Source: Ovis canadensis (lineage: Eukaryota; Chordata; Mammalia; Artiodactyla; Bovidae). Taken from it: DNA of 64,000 bases. The stretch's first letter is position 1. The number at the start of each line of letters is the position of its first letter. The notes under the pieces are model-generated. The model was not told the origin of the DNA. It saw only the letters and a list, made by a program, of their open reading frames with translations, and ran no database searches. Below, one piece after another: positions 11,163 to 23,881 of the stretch. Position numbers and translations under genes: made by a program. Location of the stretch: NCBI RefSeq assembly GCF_042477335.2, contig NC_091246.1, forward strand, positions 112,435,001-112,499,000. The letters are read 5' to 3'.

Positions 11163-13425
11163 CATGGACATCACCAGATGGTCAATACCAAAATTGATTA
11201 TATTCTTTGCAGCTAAAGATGGAGAAGCTCTATACAGTCAGCAAAAACAAGACTGGGAGCTGACTGTGGCTCAGATCATGAACTCCTTATTGCCAAATTC
11301 AGACTTAAATTGAAGAAAGTAGGGAAAACCACTAGACCATTCTGGTATGACCCAAATCAAATCCCTTACGATTATACAGTGGAAGTGACAAATAGATTCA
11401 AGTGAAGTGACGAATGGATTAGATCTGATCGATAGAGTGCCTGAAGAACTACGGACAGAGGTTTGTAACACTCTACAAGGGGTGGTGATCAGGATCATCC
11501 CCAAGAAAAAGAAATGCAAAAAGACAAAATGGTCGACTAAGGAGGCATTACGAATAGCCGAGAAAAGAAGAGATGATAAAGGCAAAGGAGAAAAGGAAAG
11601 ATACACTCATTTGAATGGAGAGTTCCCAAGAATAGCAAGGAGAGATAAAAAAAGCCTTCCTCAGTGATCAACGCAAAGAAATAGAAGAAAACAATAGAAT
11701 GGGAAAGACAAGTGATCTCTTCATGAAAATTAGAGATACCAAGGGAATATTTCATGAAAAGATGGGCACAATAAAGGACAGAAATGGCATGGACCTAACA
11801 GAAGCAGAAGATATTAAGAAGAGGTGGCGAGAAAACACAGGAGAACTATACAAAAAAGATCTTCATGACCCAGATAATCACGAGGGTGTGATCACTCACC
11901 TAGAGCCAGACATCCTGGAGTGTGAAGTCAAGTGGCCCTTAGGAAGCATTACTACAAACAAAGCTAGTGGAGGGGATAGAATTCCAGTTGAGCTATTTCA
12001 AATCCTAAACGATATGCAGTTAAAATGCTGCACTCAATATGCCAGCAAATTTGGAAAACCCAGCAATGGCTACAGGACTGGAAAAGGTCAGTTTTCATTC
12101 CTATCCCAAAGAAAGGCAATGCCAAAGAATGTTCAAACTACTGCACAATTGCACTCATCTCATATGCTAGCAAAGTAATGCTCAAAATTCTCCAAGCCAT
12201 GCTTCAACAGTATATGAACCGAGAATACCCAGATGTTCAAGCTGGTTTTAGAAAAGGCAGAGGAACCAGAGATCAAATTGCCAGCATCCGTCAGATCATA
12301 GAAAAATCAAGAGAATTCCAGAAAAAAATATACTTCTGCTTTATTGACTATGCCAAAGCCTTTGACTGTGTGGATCAAAACAAACTGGAAAATTCTTAAA
12401 GAGATGGTAATACCAGACCACCTGACCTGCCTCCTGAGAAACCTGTATGCAGGTCAAGAAGCAACAGTTAGAACCGGACATGGAACGACAGACTGGTTCC
12501 AAATTGGGAAAGGAATATGTCAAGGCTGTATATTGTTGCCCTGCTTATTTGACTTCTATGCAGAGTACATCATGTGAAATGCCAGACTGGATGAAGCACA
12601 AGCTAGAATCAAGATTGCTGGGAGAAATATCTGTAACCTCAGATATACTGATGACACCACCCTTATGGCAGAAAGTGAAGAGGAACTAAGGAGCCTTTTT
12701 ATGAAACTGAAAGAAGAGAGTGAAAAAGCTGGCTTAAAACTCAACATTCAAAAACTAAGATCATGGCGTCCTGTCACTTCATGGCAAATAGGCGGGGAAA
12801 CAATGAAAACAGTGGCAGACTTTATTTTCTTGGGGCTCCAAAATCACTGCAGATGGTCACTGCAGCCATGAAATGAAAAGATTCTTGCTTCTTGGAAGAA
12901 AAGTTATGACAAACCTAGACAGCATATTAAAAAGACAGAGACACTACTTTGCCAGCAAAGTTCCATCTGGTGAAAACTATGTTTTTTCCAGTGGTCATGT
13001 ATGGATGTGAGAGTTGGACCGTAAAGACAGATGAGCATTGAAGAATTGATGCTTTTGAAGTGTGGTATTGCAGAAGACTCTTGAGAGCCCCTTGGACTGC
13101 TAGGAGATCCAGCCAGTCCATCCTAAAGCAGATCAGTCCTGAATATTCATTTGGAGGACTGATGCTGAAGCTGAAGCTCCAATACTTTGGCCACCTGATG
13201 CAAAGAACTGACTCACTGGAAAAGAACCTGATGCTGGGAAAGATTGAAGGCGGGAGGAGAAGGGGACGACAGAGGATGAGATGGTTGGATGGCATCACTG
13301 ACTCAATGGACATGAGTTTGCGCAAGCTCCAGGAGTTGGTGATGGACAGGGAAGTCGGGTGCTGCAGTTCATGGGGTCGCAAAGAGTTGGACACAACTGA
13401 GCAACTGAACAACAACAATATCCAG
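11163..13425 (+). mobile_element. BovB LINE, 5'-truncated, 2.26 kb
   Basis: It runs from the end of the endonuclease region through the reverse transcriptase to the 3' tail (gacacaactgagcaactgaac). The protein is broken across several frames (11407-11667, 11699-12178, 12025-12399, 12344-12577, 12665-12871 and 13060-13428). The palm YADD is altered, with a Y-T-D-D-like stretch near 12645. It is inactive. Confidence 0.93.
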
Positions 13426-14339
13426 TGAGAGTGTGAGACAAGAAGACGTGGTGGGGGAGGGCGTGTTGGCTGGAACTGGCCAGCAGCTTGGGAGGGGGTG
13501 ACTTTGTGCTGTGGAGTGGAAAGCTGCTGCAGTGCCTTATCCCTGGGGCGGGAGGACCAGACGTGACTTCAGGAGGAGCTGTCTGTTGAGCGTTCGGGAA
13601 CAAATGGAAGGGCAAGATCCGGGGGGACAGTTGATCTCATGTACCCGTCATTCAGGTCCAGGACCTGGATGCAGGTGAGACTCTGGGGTTGATAGGCGTG
13701 TACGGGCTGGAGTGGCACTTAGGGAGGAGAGTCAGCAGGACTCAGGGACTGACAGCAGGTGACCCATGTGCAGGATGGTGGGAAGAGACTCCAGGTTTTT
13801 GCCTTAAGCTGTTGAGTGCACATTGAAATAGTTTCCAAAGATGTCCTTGGGCACAAACGCCCTCCTTTTTTGCACGGATGCCAACCTGACAAGAATAAGG
13901 CTGCTCACAGGACACTTTTTTTCCCCATTCAAAATGAAATAAGCTTTTGTAAATGATTAAAAGGACATTCCTTACAACTTAGACAACCCAGCAGATTAGC
14001 TAGGAGAATGTCCAGAGAAAACCGATGCTGTTGTTTCATCACAAAAGTTGTATGTAAGGCAGCTTTCTAATATCCCTCCTGAGAATAATAAGGAGCTGGG
14101 CTGTACCGTCGCCATGTGGGCACTGCAGGTACCTGGTAAGGTGGAGATGCTTAGTATTGGGTGTTACAGAGCTATTCCCCCCAAATGTCAAGACATAATT
14201 ATGAATTTCTTATAAATTTCTATAGATTAGGAAGCTAGGGTGTTATACATCTTGACTTATGATTAAAAAGAAAACAAAACCCATGAAAGAAACCCACTTA
14301 CAATTAGCTGTCATTTCAAACTTCATTTGGAAGGACAAG
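13426..14339. other. Unique intergenic DNA
   Basis: No gene or repeat recognised. Confidence 0.45.
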
Positions 14340-14422
14340 TGGGCTTTTGATGAATTTTTTAAAATACCAGCTTTATTGAGATTTAATTCATATACCATAT
14401 AACTCACCCATTTAAAGTGTTT
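14340..14422 (-). mobile_element. Old L1 3' fragment
   Basis: The antisense signature accagctttattgagatttaattcatataccatataactcacccatttaaagtg is typical of mammalian L1M 3' regions. Confidence 0.6.
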
Positions 14423-14430
14423 GGTGGGGA

Positions 14431-14735
14431 GCTTCCCTGGTGGCTCAGTGGCAGAGAATCTGCCTGCCAGTGCAGGAGACTCGGATTTGATCCCTGACCC
14501 GGTAAGATCTCACATGCTGTGGAGCAACTAAGCCCATGTGTGACAACTACTGCGCCTGTGCCCTAGAGCCCGGGAGCCCCAATTATTGCGCCCACGTGCC
14601 CTAGAGCCCACGCTCCCCAAGAGAAGCCCCCACGTGAGAAGCCCGCACAGTGCAGCAAGGGGTAGCCCCCTACTCGCCTGCAGCTAGAGAAAGCCCGAGC
14701 ACAGCCAAAAACAAAGGGTACAGTGCTTTCAACTG
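14431..14735 (+). mobile_element. CHR/ART-type SINE with long 3' body
   Basis: A tRNA-like head (cttccctggtggctcagtgg) is followed by the repetitive body with several 'gagcccgggagcc' and 'agaagcccgcac' motifs, ending agcacagccaaaaac. Confidence 0.75.
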
Positions 14736-14778
14736 ATTTTTACTTACTAAAAATATTGTTGTTGTTGTTTTTCTATAT

Positions 14779-14910
14779 ATTTCCCTGGCGGTCCAGTGGT
14801 TAGGACTCAGTGCTTCCACTGCCAGGCACCCAGGTTAGATCCCTGGTTGCGGAACGAACATCCTGCAAGCTGTGTGGTGTGGCCAAAAATAATAAAGAAA
14901 AAAAAATTGT
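14779..14910 (+). mobile_element. CHR-type SINE
   Basis: It has the head ttccctggcggtccagtggttaggactc and body ctgtgtggtgtggccaaaaataa with an A-rich tail. Confidence 0.82.
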
Positions 14911-14920
14911 TTTTTAAGTT

Positions 14921-15132
14921 ATACTTGGAAAAGACTCTGATGCTGGGAGGGATTGGGGGCAGGAGGAGAAGGGGACGACCGAGGATGAGATGGCTGGATG
15001 GCATCACTGACTCGATGGACGCGAGTCTGAGTGAACTCCGGGAGTTGGTGATGGACAGGGAGGCCTGGCGTGCTGCGATTCATGGGGTTGCAAAGAGTCG
15101 GACACGACTGAGCGACTGAACTGAACTGAACG
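14921..15132 (+). mobile_element. BovB LINE 3' end
   Basis: It carries the last 0.2 kb of BovB, from gaaaagactctgatgctggg to the tail gagcgactgaactgaactgaac, and is little diverged. Confidence 0.93.
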
Positions 15133-15310
15133 TAAAAAAACAATTACTTTTTCCTAAAATTCTTTCAACAATCAAATGGTGTTCGTTTTGTAACAAGAAA
15201 ACTAATGCAAAGTATGTATATTTAAAAATGTGTACAGTAGTCTTTATACATAAGGAATTTTCTTGAGTATCTTCAATGATTGCAGGGAAGAGAAAATACG
15301 TTCTGGCAAG

Positions 15311-15362
15311 CTACCATCCATGGGGTTGCAAAGAGTAGGACACGATGGAGCACACACACACG
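15311..15362 (+). mobile_element. Bov-A tail fragment
   Basis: Only the tail block ccatggggttgcaaagagtaggacac is present, followed by a short AC run. Confidence 0.6.
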
Positions 15363-15869
15363 CCCTTAGGTTGGTTCAAACTGAAGTGTAAAATATGGTC
15401 ATCGTACTATCACGAAAGTGACACGTGGAGTGAGGAGGGAAGGCCCGACGTGGCCCACCCTCGTGGCCCTGTTCACTGTCCTACTGGGGAAGAAGACCCA
15501 GTATAACTCACAGAGCCTCGCTCCACTCTGCAGGGCTCTGGGAGACCCTGCTCCTGCCGTAGCCACCTCCCCGCCCCTGCCTGATGGCTGGCAGGCGGTG
15601 ACGAGTGTCCTCACCTGGGCGGGGGTGACCCTGCATCAGAAATTGCCTTGGGCTTTAAACTGAAGGCAGTTGCCTAGGAACAGCCCCAGCTAAGCACTGG
15701 TGTGTGTGCACAGTGAGGATCATCGGAAGGCTTCGAGGATTTCAATGTCATCCCACCTCCTGTGCATATAATCTTTGTGGTAGATGCAGTACGTCTAAAA
15801 ACCAGGCTTTTCCCAAAACAGCGTGCAAGAAAAAATGTATAACCTTTTGTTAAATTTGAAATTGACAGA
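15363..15869. other. Unique intergenic DNA
   Basis: No supported feature. Confidence 0.45.
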
Positions 15870-16385
15870 ACTTTTTTTTTTAGTTTATTTTTTAATTGGA
15901 GTATAATTGCTTTATAATATTGCATTAGCTTCTGCCGTGAATCACCCACAGGTATACATACGTCCCCTCCCTCTTGAAGCTCCCTCCCACCTCTTGCCTC
16001 ATCCCACCCCTCTAGGTTGTCACAGAGCAGAGGTTAAGCTCCCGGCATCATTCCCATTGGCTGTCTATTTTACATCTGGTAACGCATATGTCTCAGTACC
16101 ACTCTCTCAATTCTTCCCTCCCTCTCCTTCCCCCACTGTGTCCACAAGTCTGTTCTACGTCTGCATCTCCACTGCTGCCTGCAAATAGGTTCATCAGCAC
16201 CATCTTTCTAGATTCCATATATATATACACTAATATTCAATATTTTTCTCTTCCTGACTTCACTCTGTTTAACAGGCTCTAGGTTCATCTACCTCACTAG
16301 AAGTAACTCAAATGTGTCCTTTTTATGGCTGAGTAATAGTTCATTGTATAGACTCTGTACCACAGCTTCTTTATCCATCCATCTT
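15870..16385 (-). mobile_element. L1 3' UTR and end of ORF2 (ruminant L1)
   Basis: The antisense ruminant L1 3' UTR is recognised by gcttctgccgtgaatcacccacagg, cattggctgtctattttacat and tggctgagtaatagttcattgtat. Confidence 0.88.
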
Positions 16386-16481
16386 GACAGAACTGCGGAC
16401 AATGATTGAACCTCTCTGCTTTGCCCCATGATGCTGGCTTACAGGAATATAACTGGCATGTAGATGGACACATACGTTGGT

Positions 16482-19400
16482 TCAGTTCAGTCGCTCAGTC
16501 GTGTCCGACTCTTTGTGACCCCATGAATCACAGCACACCAGGCCTCCCTGTCCATCAACAACTCCCGGAGTTCACTCAAACGTGTCTACTGAGTCAGTGA
16601 TGCCATCCAGCCACCTCATCCTCAGTCGTCCCCTTCTCCTCCTGCCCCCAATCCCTCCCAGCATCAGTCTTTTCCAATGAGTCAACTCTTCACATGAGGT
16701 GGCCAAAGTATTGGAGTTTCAGCTTTAGCATCATTCCTTCCAAAAAACACTCAGGGCTGATCTCCTTCAGAATGGACTGGTTGGATCTCCTTGCAGTCCA
16801 AGGGACTCTCAAGAGTCTTCTCCAACACCACAGTTTAAAAGCATCAATTCTTCGGCACTCAGCCTTCTTCACAGTCCAACTCTCACATCCATACATGACC
16901 ACAGGAAAAACCATAGCCTTGACTAGACGGACCTTAGTCAGCAAAGTAATGTCTCTGCTTTTGAATATGCTATCTACATTGGTCATAACTTTTCTTCCAA
17001 GAAGAAAGTGTCTTTTAATTTCATGGCTGCAGTCACCATCTGCAGTGATTTTGGAGCCCCCCCCAAAAAAAGTCTGACACTGTTTCCACTGTTTCCCCAT
17101 CTATTTCCCATGAAGTGATGGGACCCGATGCCATGATCTTTGTTTTCTGAATGTTGAGCTTTAAGCCAACTTTTTCATTCTCCACTTTCACTTTCATCAA
17201 AAGGCTTTTTAGTTCCTCTTCACTTTCTGCCATAAGGGTGGTGTCATCTGAATATCTGAGGTTATTGGTATTTCTCCTGGCAATCTTGATTCCAGCTAGT
17301 GTTTCTTCCAGTCCAGCGTTTCTCATGATGTACTCTGCATAAAAGTTAAATAAGCAGGGTGACAATATACAGCCTTGACGGACTCCTTTTCCTATTTGGA
17401 ACCAGTCTGTTGTTCCATGTCCAGTTCTAACTGTTGCTTTCTGACCTGCATACAGATTTCTCAAGAGACAGGTCAGGTGGTCTGGTATTCCCATCTCTTT
17501 CAAAATTGTGATCCACGCAGTCAAAGGCTTTGGCATAGTCAATAAAGCGGAAATAGATGTTTTTCTGGAACTCTCTTGCTTTTTCCACAATCCAGTGGAT
17601 GTTGGCAATTTGATCTCTTGTTCCTCTGCCTTTTCTAAAACCAGCTTGAACATCTGGGTGTTCTCGGTTCACATATTGCTGAAGCCTGGCTTGGAGAACT
17701 TTGAGCATTACTTTACTAGCATGTGAGATGAGTGCAATTGTGTGGTAGTTTGAGCATTCTTTGGCATTGCTTGTCTTTGGGATTGGAATGAAAACTGACA
17801 TTTTCCAGTCCTGTGGCCACTGCTGAGTTTTCCAAATTTGCTGGCATATTGAGTGCAGCACTTTGACAGCATCATCTTTCAGGATGTGAAACAGCTCAAC
17901 TGGAATTCCATCACCTCCACTAGCTTTGTTCATAGTGATGCTTTCTAAGGCCCAATTGACTTCATATTCCAGGATATCTGGCTCTAGATAAGTGATCACA
18001 CCATTGTGATTATCTTGGTCGTGAAGATCTATTTTGTGCAGTTCCTCTGTGTATTCTTGCCTGCTCTTCTTAATATCTTCTGCTTCTGTTAGGTCCATAC
18101 CATTTCTGTCTTTTATTGAGCCCATCTTTGCATGAAATGTTCCCTTGGTGTCTCTAATTTTCTTGAAGAGATCTCTAGTCTTTCCCATTCTGTTGTTTTC
18201 CTCTATTTCTTTGCATTGATCACTCTAGAAGGCTTTCTTATCTCTTCTTGCTATTCTTTGGAACTCTGCATTCAGATGCTTATATCATTCCTTTTCTCCT
18301 TTGCTTTTCACTTCTCTTCTTTTGACAGCTATTTGTAAGGCCTCCTCAGACAGCCATTTTGCTTTTTTGCATTTCTTTTCCATGGGGATGGTCTTGATCC
18401 CTGTCTCCTGTACAGTGTCACGAATCTCCATCCATAGTTCATCAGGCACTCTATCTATCAGATCTAGGCCCTTAAATCTATTTCTCACTTCCACCGTATA
18501 ATCATAAGGGATTTGATTTAGGTCATACCTGAATGGTCTACCAGTTTTCCCTACTTTCTTCAATTTGAGTCTGAATTTGGTAATAAGTTCATGATCTGAG
18601 CCACAGTCAGCTCCTGGTCTTGTTTTTGTTGACTGTATAGAGCTTTTCCATCTTTGGCTGCAAAGAATATAATCAGTCTGATTTGGTGTTGACCATCTGG
18701 TGATGTCCATGTGTAGAATCTTCTCTTGTGTTGTTGGAAGAGGGTGTTTGCTATGACCAGTGTGTTCTCTTGGCAAAACTCTATTAGTCTTTGCCGTGCT
18801 TCATTCCGCATTCCAAGGCCTATTTGCCGGTTACTCCAGGTGTTTCTTGACTTCCTACTTTAGCATTCCAGTCCCCTATAATGAAAAGGACATCTTTTTT
18901 GGGTGTTAGTTCTAAAAGGTCTTGAAGGTCTTCATAGAACCATTCAACTTCAGCTTCTTCAGTGTTACTGGTTGGGGCATAGACTTGGATTACTGTGATT
19001 TTGAATGGTTTGCCTTGGAAACGAACAGAGGTCATTCTGTCATTTGTGAGACTGCATCCAAGTACTGCATTTCAGAATTTTTTGTTGACCATGATGGCTA
19101 CTCCATTTCTTCTGAGGGAGTCCTGCCTGCAGTAGTAGATATAATGGTCATCTGAGTTAAATTCACCCATTCCAGTCCATCTTAGTTCCCTGATTCCTAG
19201 AATGTTGACGTTCACTCTTGCCATCTCTTGTTTGACCACTTCCAATTTGCCTTGATTCATGAACCTGACATGCCAGGTTCCTATGCAATATTGCTCTTTA
19301 CAGCATTGGACCTTGCTTCTATCACCAGTCACATCCACAGCTGGGTATTGTTTTTGCTTTGGCTCCATCCCTTCATTCTTTCTGGAGTTATTTCTCCACT

Positions 19401-20130
19401 GATCTCCAGTAGCATATTGGGCACCTACTGACCTGTGGAGTTCCTCTTTCACTATCCTATCATTTTGCCTTTTCATACTGTTCGTGGAGTTCTCAAGGCA
19501 AGAATACTGAAGTGGCTTGCCATTCCCTTCTCCAGTGGACCACATTCTGTCAGGCCTCTCCACCATGACCCGCCCATCTTGGGTTGCCCCACGGGCATGG
19601 CTTGGTTTCATTGAGTTAGACAAAGCTGTGGTCCTAGTGTGATTAGATTGACTAGTTTTCTGTGAGTATGGTTTCAGTGTGTCTGCCCTCTGATGCCCTC
19701 TTGCAACATCTACCATCTTACTTGGGTTTCTCTTACCTTGGGCGTGGGGTATCTCTTCACGGCTGCTCCAGCAAAGCGCAGCCGCTGCTCCTTACCTTGG
19801 ACGAAAGGTATCTCCTCACCACTGCCCTTCCTGACCTTCAACATGGGATAGCTCCTCTAGGCCCCATGCAGCCACCGCTCCTTGGACGTGGGGTTGCTCC
19901 TCCCGGCCGCCACCCCTGGCCTCGGACTCGGGGTAGCTGCTCTCGGCTGTTCCTGCGCCGTGGCAGCCTGGCACTCTCGGCCGCTGCCCCTGACCTCAGA
20001 CGTGAGGTAACTCCTCTTGGCCGCCACCCTTCAGGCATGGGGTCCTCCTGGCTTCTGCCCCTGACCTTGGACGTGGGGTAGCCCCTTTCGGCCGCGCTTA
20101 GTGCGCCGGTCGCAGCCGCCCGCGCTTGGT
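16482..20130 (-). mobile_element. BovB LINE, near full length, 3.65 kb, broken ORFs
   Basis: The 3' tail is at the left (ggttcagttcagtcgctcagtc). The right end is the GC-rich 5' region with about seven degenerate repeats of an 'acgtggggtagctcctctcggccgc' unit (about 19730-20130). The - strand ORFs cover the N-terminal and endonuclease start (19716-19072, [10 protein letters not shown]), the endonuclease with GDWNAKVG (19035-18820), and the reverse transcriptase (18188-17427 and 17653-17033). Several frameshifts separate them, and the palm motif is changed to YSDD near 17253. BovB is an RTE-clade element with an AP-type endonuclease and an RT. This copy is not functional. Confidence 0.92.
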
Positions 20131-20281
20131 AATTTGTCTAAAAGTGGTTTCCCCAGATTACACATGGGTGTATGGTGGCAGAGGGGCTCAGACAACTAGA
20201 CCGTGTTCTTAAATTCAGCTTTTATCTTGTGACTTCTGGGGTTTCAATGCTTCCCTACTTAAGGCCTGCATATGATTTTAA

Positions 20282-20496
20282 GGCTTCCCTGGTGGGTCAG
20301 ATGGTAAAGAATCTGCCTGCCAATGCAGGAGACCCAGGTTTGATCTCTAGGTTGGGAAGATCCCCTGGAGAAGGGAATGGCAATCCACTCCAGTATTTTT
20401 GCCTGGAGAATCCCTTGGACAGAGGAGCCTGGTGGGCTACAGTCCATGAGGTCACAAAGAGTCGGACACAACTGAGACATTTCACTTTCACTTTGT
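20282..20496 (+). mobile_element. Bov-tA SINE
   Basis: A complete copy, from head gcttccctggtgggtcag to tail gacacaactgagacatttc. Confidence 0.93.
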
Positions 20497-20994
20497 TTTC
20501 TTTAGCCACGAGGACACCCAGACTCACATATGCATCGCTTCTTTAGTCCTGCATAGGTCCTTACAGCACGGCTTGATTGTTGTAGCTTTTCCATTGACCC
20601 ATGTCATTGTTCTTGCCTTGAGGGGCGAGGGTGGTCTCTTTTACCTTTAAAATTCATGTCTGTGTTTTTTAAAGGGGACAGATGTTTGTTAATCTGATAT
20701 TTCCCATGGGTCAGGAGTCCTGGCACCACGTCTCACAGATCTGGAGTCCAGGAGTGCCTGGTGCCGACTTCTCCCCCGCAGCGTGGATCCTCGTCCCATC
20801 TCATGGAAGGTTCACAGAACCTACCTGCTTGTCCCTGTGGAGTTGGAGTCCTTACTCAGGCGAAGGCTTTTGCTGGGGCTTACACTCAGCCTCCAGTGAG
20901 CATTCACAGCACAGCTGTTTGCTTCCCTCCTAGAGGCAGCAGGAATGCCTCTCAGGCCCTGAATCCCCTGCGGGCATCAGTCTTTTTGTTTGTT
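20497..20994. other. Unique intergenic DNA
   Basis: No supported gene. An 83-105 codon ORF pair here shows no family features. Confidence 0.45.
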
Positions 20995-21968
20995 TTTTGG
21001 TGTGGTTTTTTTTTTTTTCCATTTTATAAAATTGAAGTATGGTTGATCTACAATGTTGCGGCAATCTCTGCTGTGTAGTAAGTGACTCACTTATACGCAC
21101 ATACATTCTCCTTATATTCTTTTCCATGATGGTTTATCACAGGATATGGAAGGTAGTTCCCTGTGCTACAGTAGGACCTGGTTGTTTATCCATCCTGTGT
21201 ATACTTGCTTGCATCTGCTAATCCCAACTTCCTAATCCATCCCTTTCCTTCCCCCGACACCTCTGACAATCCAAGCTCTGTTATCTAAGGCTGTGAGTCT
21301 CTTTCTGTTCCGTAGATAGGTCCGTTTGCGCCATATTTCAGGCTCCACATATAAGGCATATCATACGGCATTGGTCTTTCTCTTTCTGACTTAACTCACT
21401 CAGTATGATGATCTCCAGTTGCATCCATATTGCTGCAAATGGCTTTATTTCATTCTCTTTATGGCTAATAGTTCATGGTATATGTATGTACCCATCTTCT
21501 TTATTTATTTAGACCGTTAGGTTGTTTCCATGTTTTGGCTATTGCAAATAGTGCTGCTGTGAACATAAGGGTGCATGGACCTTTTTAAATTATTATTTTC
21601 TGTGGGTATACACCCAGGAGTGGGGTTGCAGGATCATATGGGAGCTCTATTTTTAGTTTTCTGAGGAACCTCCATATTCTTCTCATAGTGGCTGCACCAA
21701 CTTACATCCCCACCAACATGAGGGTTCCCTTTTCTCCACACCCACTCAGCATTTGTTATTTGTAGATTTGTTAAATGATGGCCATAAATTTGACAGGTGT
21801 GAGGTGATACCTCATTGTAGTTTTGATTTGCATTTCTCTAGGAATTAGTGATGTTGAGCATAGCTTTATGTGCCTACTGGATGTCTGTATGTCTTCTTTG
21901 GAGAAATGTCTATTAAGGTCTTCTGCCCATTTTTCAGTTGTTTGGTGTTTTTGCTGTTGAGCAGGCTT
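20995..21968 (-). mobile_element. L1 3' end (ORF2 C-terminus and 3' UTR)
   Basis: Reading in reverse, the L1 ORF2 end is seen in catattcttctcatagtggctgcacc, ccaacttacatccccaccaac and gatttgcatttctctag. The 3' UTR part is at 20995-21400. Confidence 0.9.
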
Positions 21969-22689
21969 TTGCTGAGGCTTCCTCCTCAGCAATCAGCCAG
22001 AGAAAATGCCGTTTTAAGAGCATCACCTGATTAGACTAGGCTCACCCAGATCATCCATGTATTTTAAGGTTAATTGAATTGTGGTTTAATTACATCTTCA
22101 AATCCCCTTCCCAGTGGTTCCTAGGTGAGTATTGGGTTGAATGGGGTAGGAGAGGGAGGGTCATCTTTAGGATTCTGCTGATCACAATCCCTATATGGAG
22201 GTCTATTCAAGTGTGAACAAAATCATGGCATGATTTCCAGAGTATATTTTTATCCTGAAAAGAGCCGTAGTTGCAGTGTCCCACCTTTGTGTGAGAAAGA
22301 GGGTAAAACAGGAAAGAGGCCTGCATTTTCTAATATTTAAAAAGAAAGAATGGAAGGATAAATAAAAATCAATGAGAACAATGTTTTACATGGGTAGGAG
22401 GAGAACAGGAGACAGAGGCAAGGATGAAAGTGTGCTCTCCGAATGTGCCCGCTTTGCTGTTTACACTTCAGACAAAATTAAATACTAAATCATAAAGCAA
22501 TTTCTAAAAACTGCAAACAACCCAGTATCAAGTTTGTGTTGTAACTCCTCAGAGGAGAAATATGCAAAGTGCTTTTAAATCACAGTATTTTGACACCACG
22601 ACTATATACTTTAGGGACAAAAGATAACCCCATTAAGAAACTTTAACTGCATCCAGTGTTCTTGTCAATGTTAATATTGGTATTGCTGG
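21969..22689. other. Unique AT-rich intergenic DNA
   Basis: No supported feature. Confidence 0.45.
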
Positions 22690-23450
22690 AGTTGTTTTCT
22701 TCCCCAATTTTAAAAATTGTGGTAAAACACACATAGAATTTAATTTCCTTTCTTAACCATTTGTAAGTGTACAGATTAGTGGTATTATGTAACATCCATA
22801 TGATAACAGACATTACCATTACACCTCTCCTGAACTCTTTTCCTATTGCAGAACTGAAACATCACATCCACTGAACAACTCTTCTTTCGTCCTCCTCCCC
22901 AGTCTCTGGCGATTGCCATCCTACATATTGACTTCTCTCGGTGCCTCCTATATAGGTAGAGTCATACAGTATTTGTCCTTCTGTGACTGGCTTATGTTGT
23001 TTAGTGTAATGTCCTTAAGGTTCAACCAAAAGTGGAAGTGAAAGTCTGACTCTTTGAGACCCCATGGAATTCTCCAGGCCAGAATACTGGAGTGGGTAGC
23101 CTATCCTTTCTCCAGTGGATCTTACCGACCCAGGAATCAAACTTGGGCTTCCTGCATTACAGACAGATTCTTTACCAACTGAGCTATCAGGGAAGCCCTT
23201 AAGGTTTATCCAAGTTGTAGCATATTGCCGAGTTCCTTTTTCAGGCTTTCAATTTTTTTCAGCATCTACTCAGAGGTGGAGTTGCTGAATTATGTGGTAA
23301 GACTTTTTTTTTTTTGGAACTACCGTTTCATTGTCCAGAGCAACTGTACCAATTTACCTTCCCATCAGCAGATCACAAGTGTTTCAGTTTCCCTACATCC
23401 ACTCCAGTTCTTGTTGTTTTTATAGTAGCCATCCTAAAGGGTTTGAAGTT
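22690..23450 (-). mobile_element. Old L1 (L1M-type) fragment split by a SINE
   Basis: The antisense pattern runs from attgtggtaaaacacacatag to ccatcctaaagggtttgaag. It is interrupted by the Bov-tA at 23030-23196. Confidence 0.7.
23030..23196 (-). mobile_element. Bov-tA SINE nested in L1, with target-site duplication
   Basis: The copy is flanked by ccttaaggttcaaccaa (23013-23029) and ccttaaggtttatccaa (23197-23213). The 17-bp duplication differs at two positions. Confidence 0.9.
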
Positions 23451-23881
23451 TTACTGTGTATTTTTGCAGGCCACTTCACATTCCTCTTGGGGATAGGTGG
23501 GACAAAAATGATGCTGTTTGCTTAGCTCTGTTTTATTTGTTTGGCTCTTCCCCTGTCTTCTTTCATCTGCATCCAGTCCCGTAACCGAGCTTCTTTCTCC
23601 GTGCATTCTGCCTCCTTCCTCCCTTTCCTCTGAGCTCTCCTGTTAAGATGCTTCTGCAGGTCCTGACTGTGGTTGCTCACTAGTGTTTCACATGGAATTG
23701 TCCTGTTGCCCCACCTGATCTACTTTCACCAGTGGGGCCCATGGCTTACTTTTCTAAAACATTTCATATAATAATACTGTAACAAGCATAATGGTAATGA
23801 ATGGTAATGAAACTCAGCTTTAATCTTATTAACCTGGGAACACTAAGCATATCCTCTTTAGAACTGCAGGAAACTATGAGG

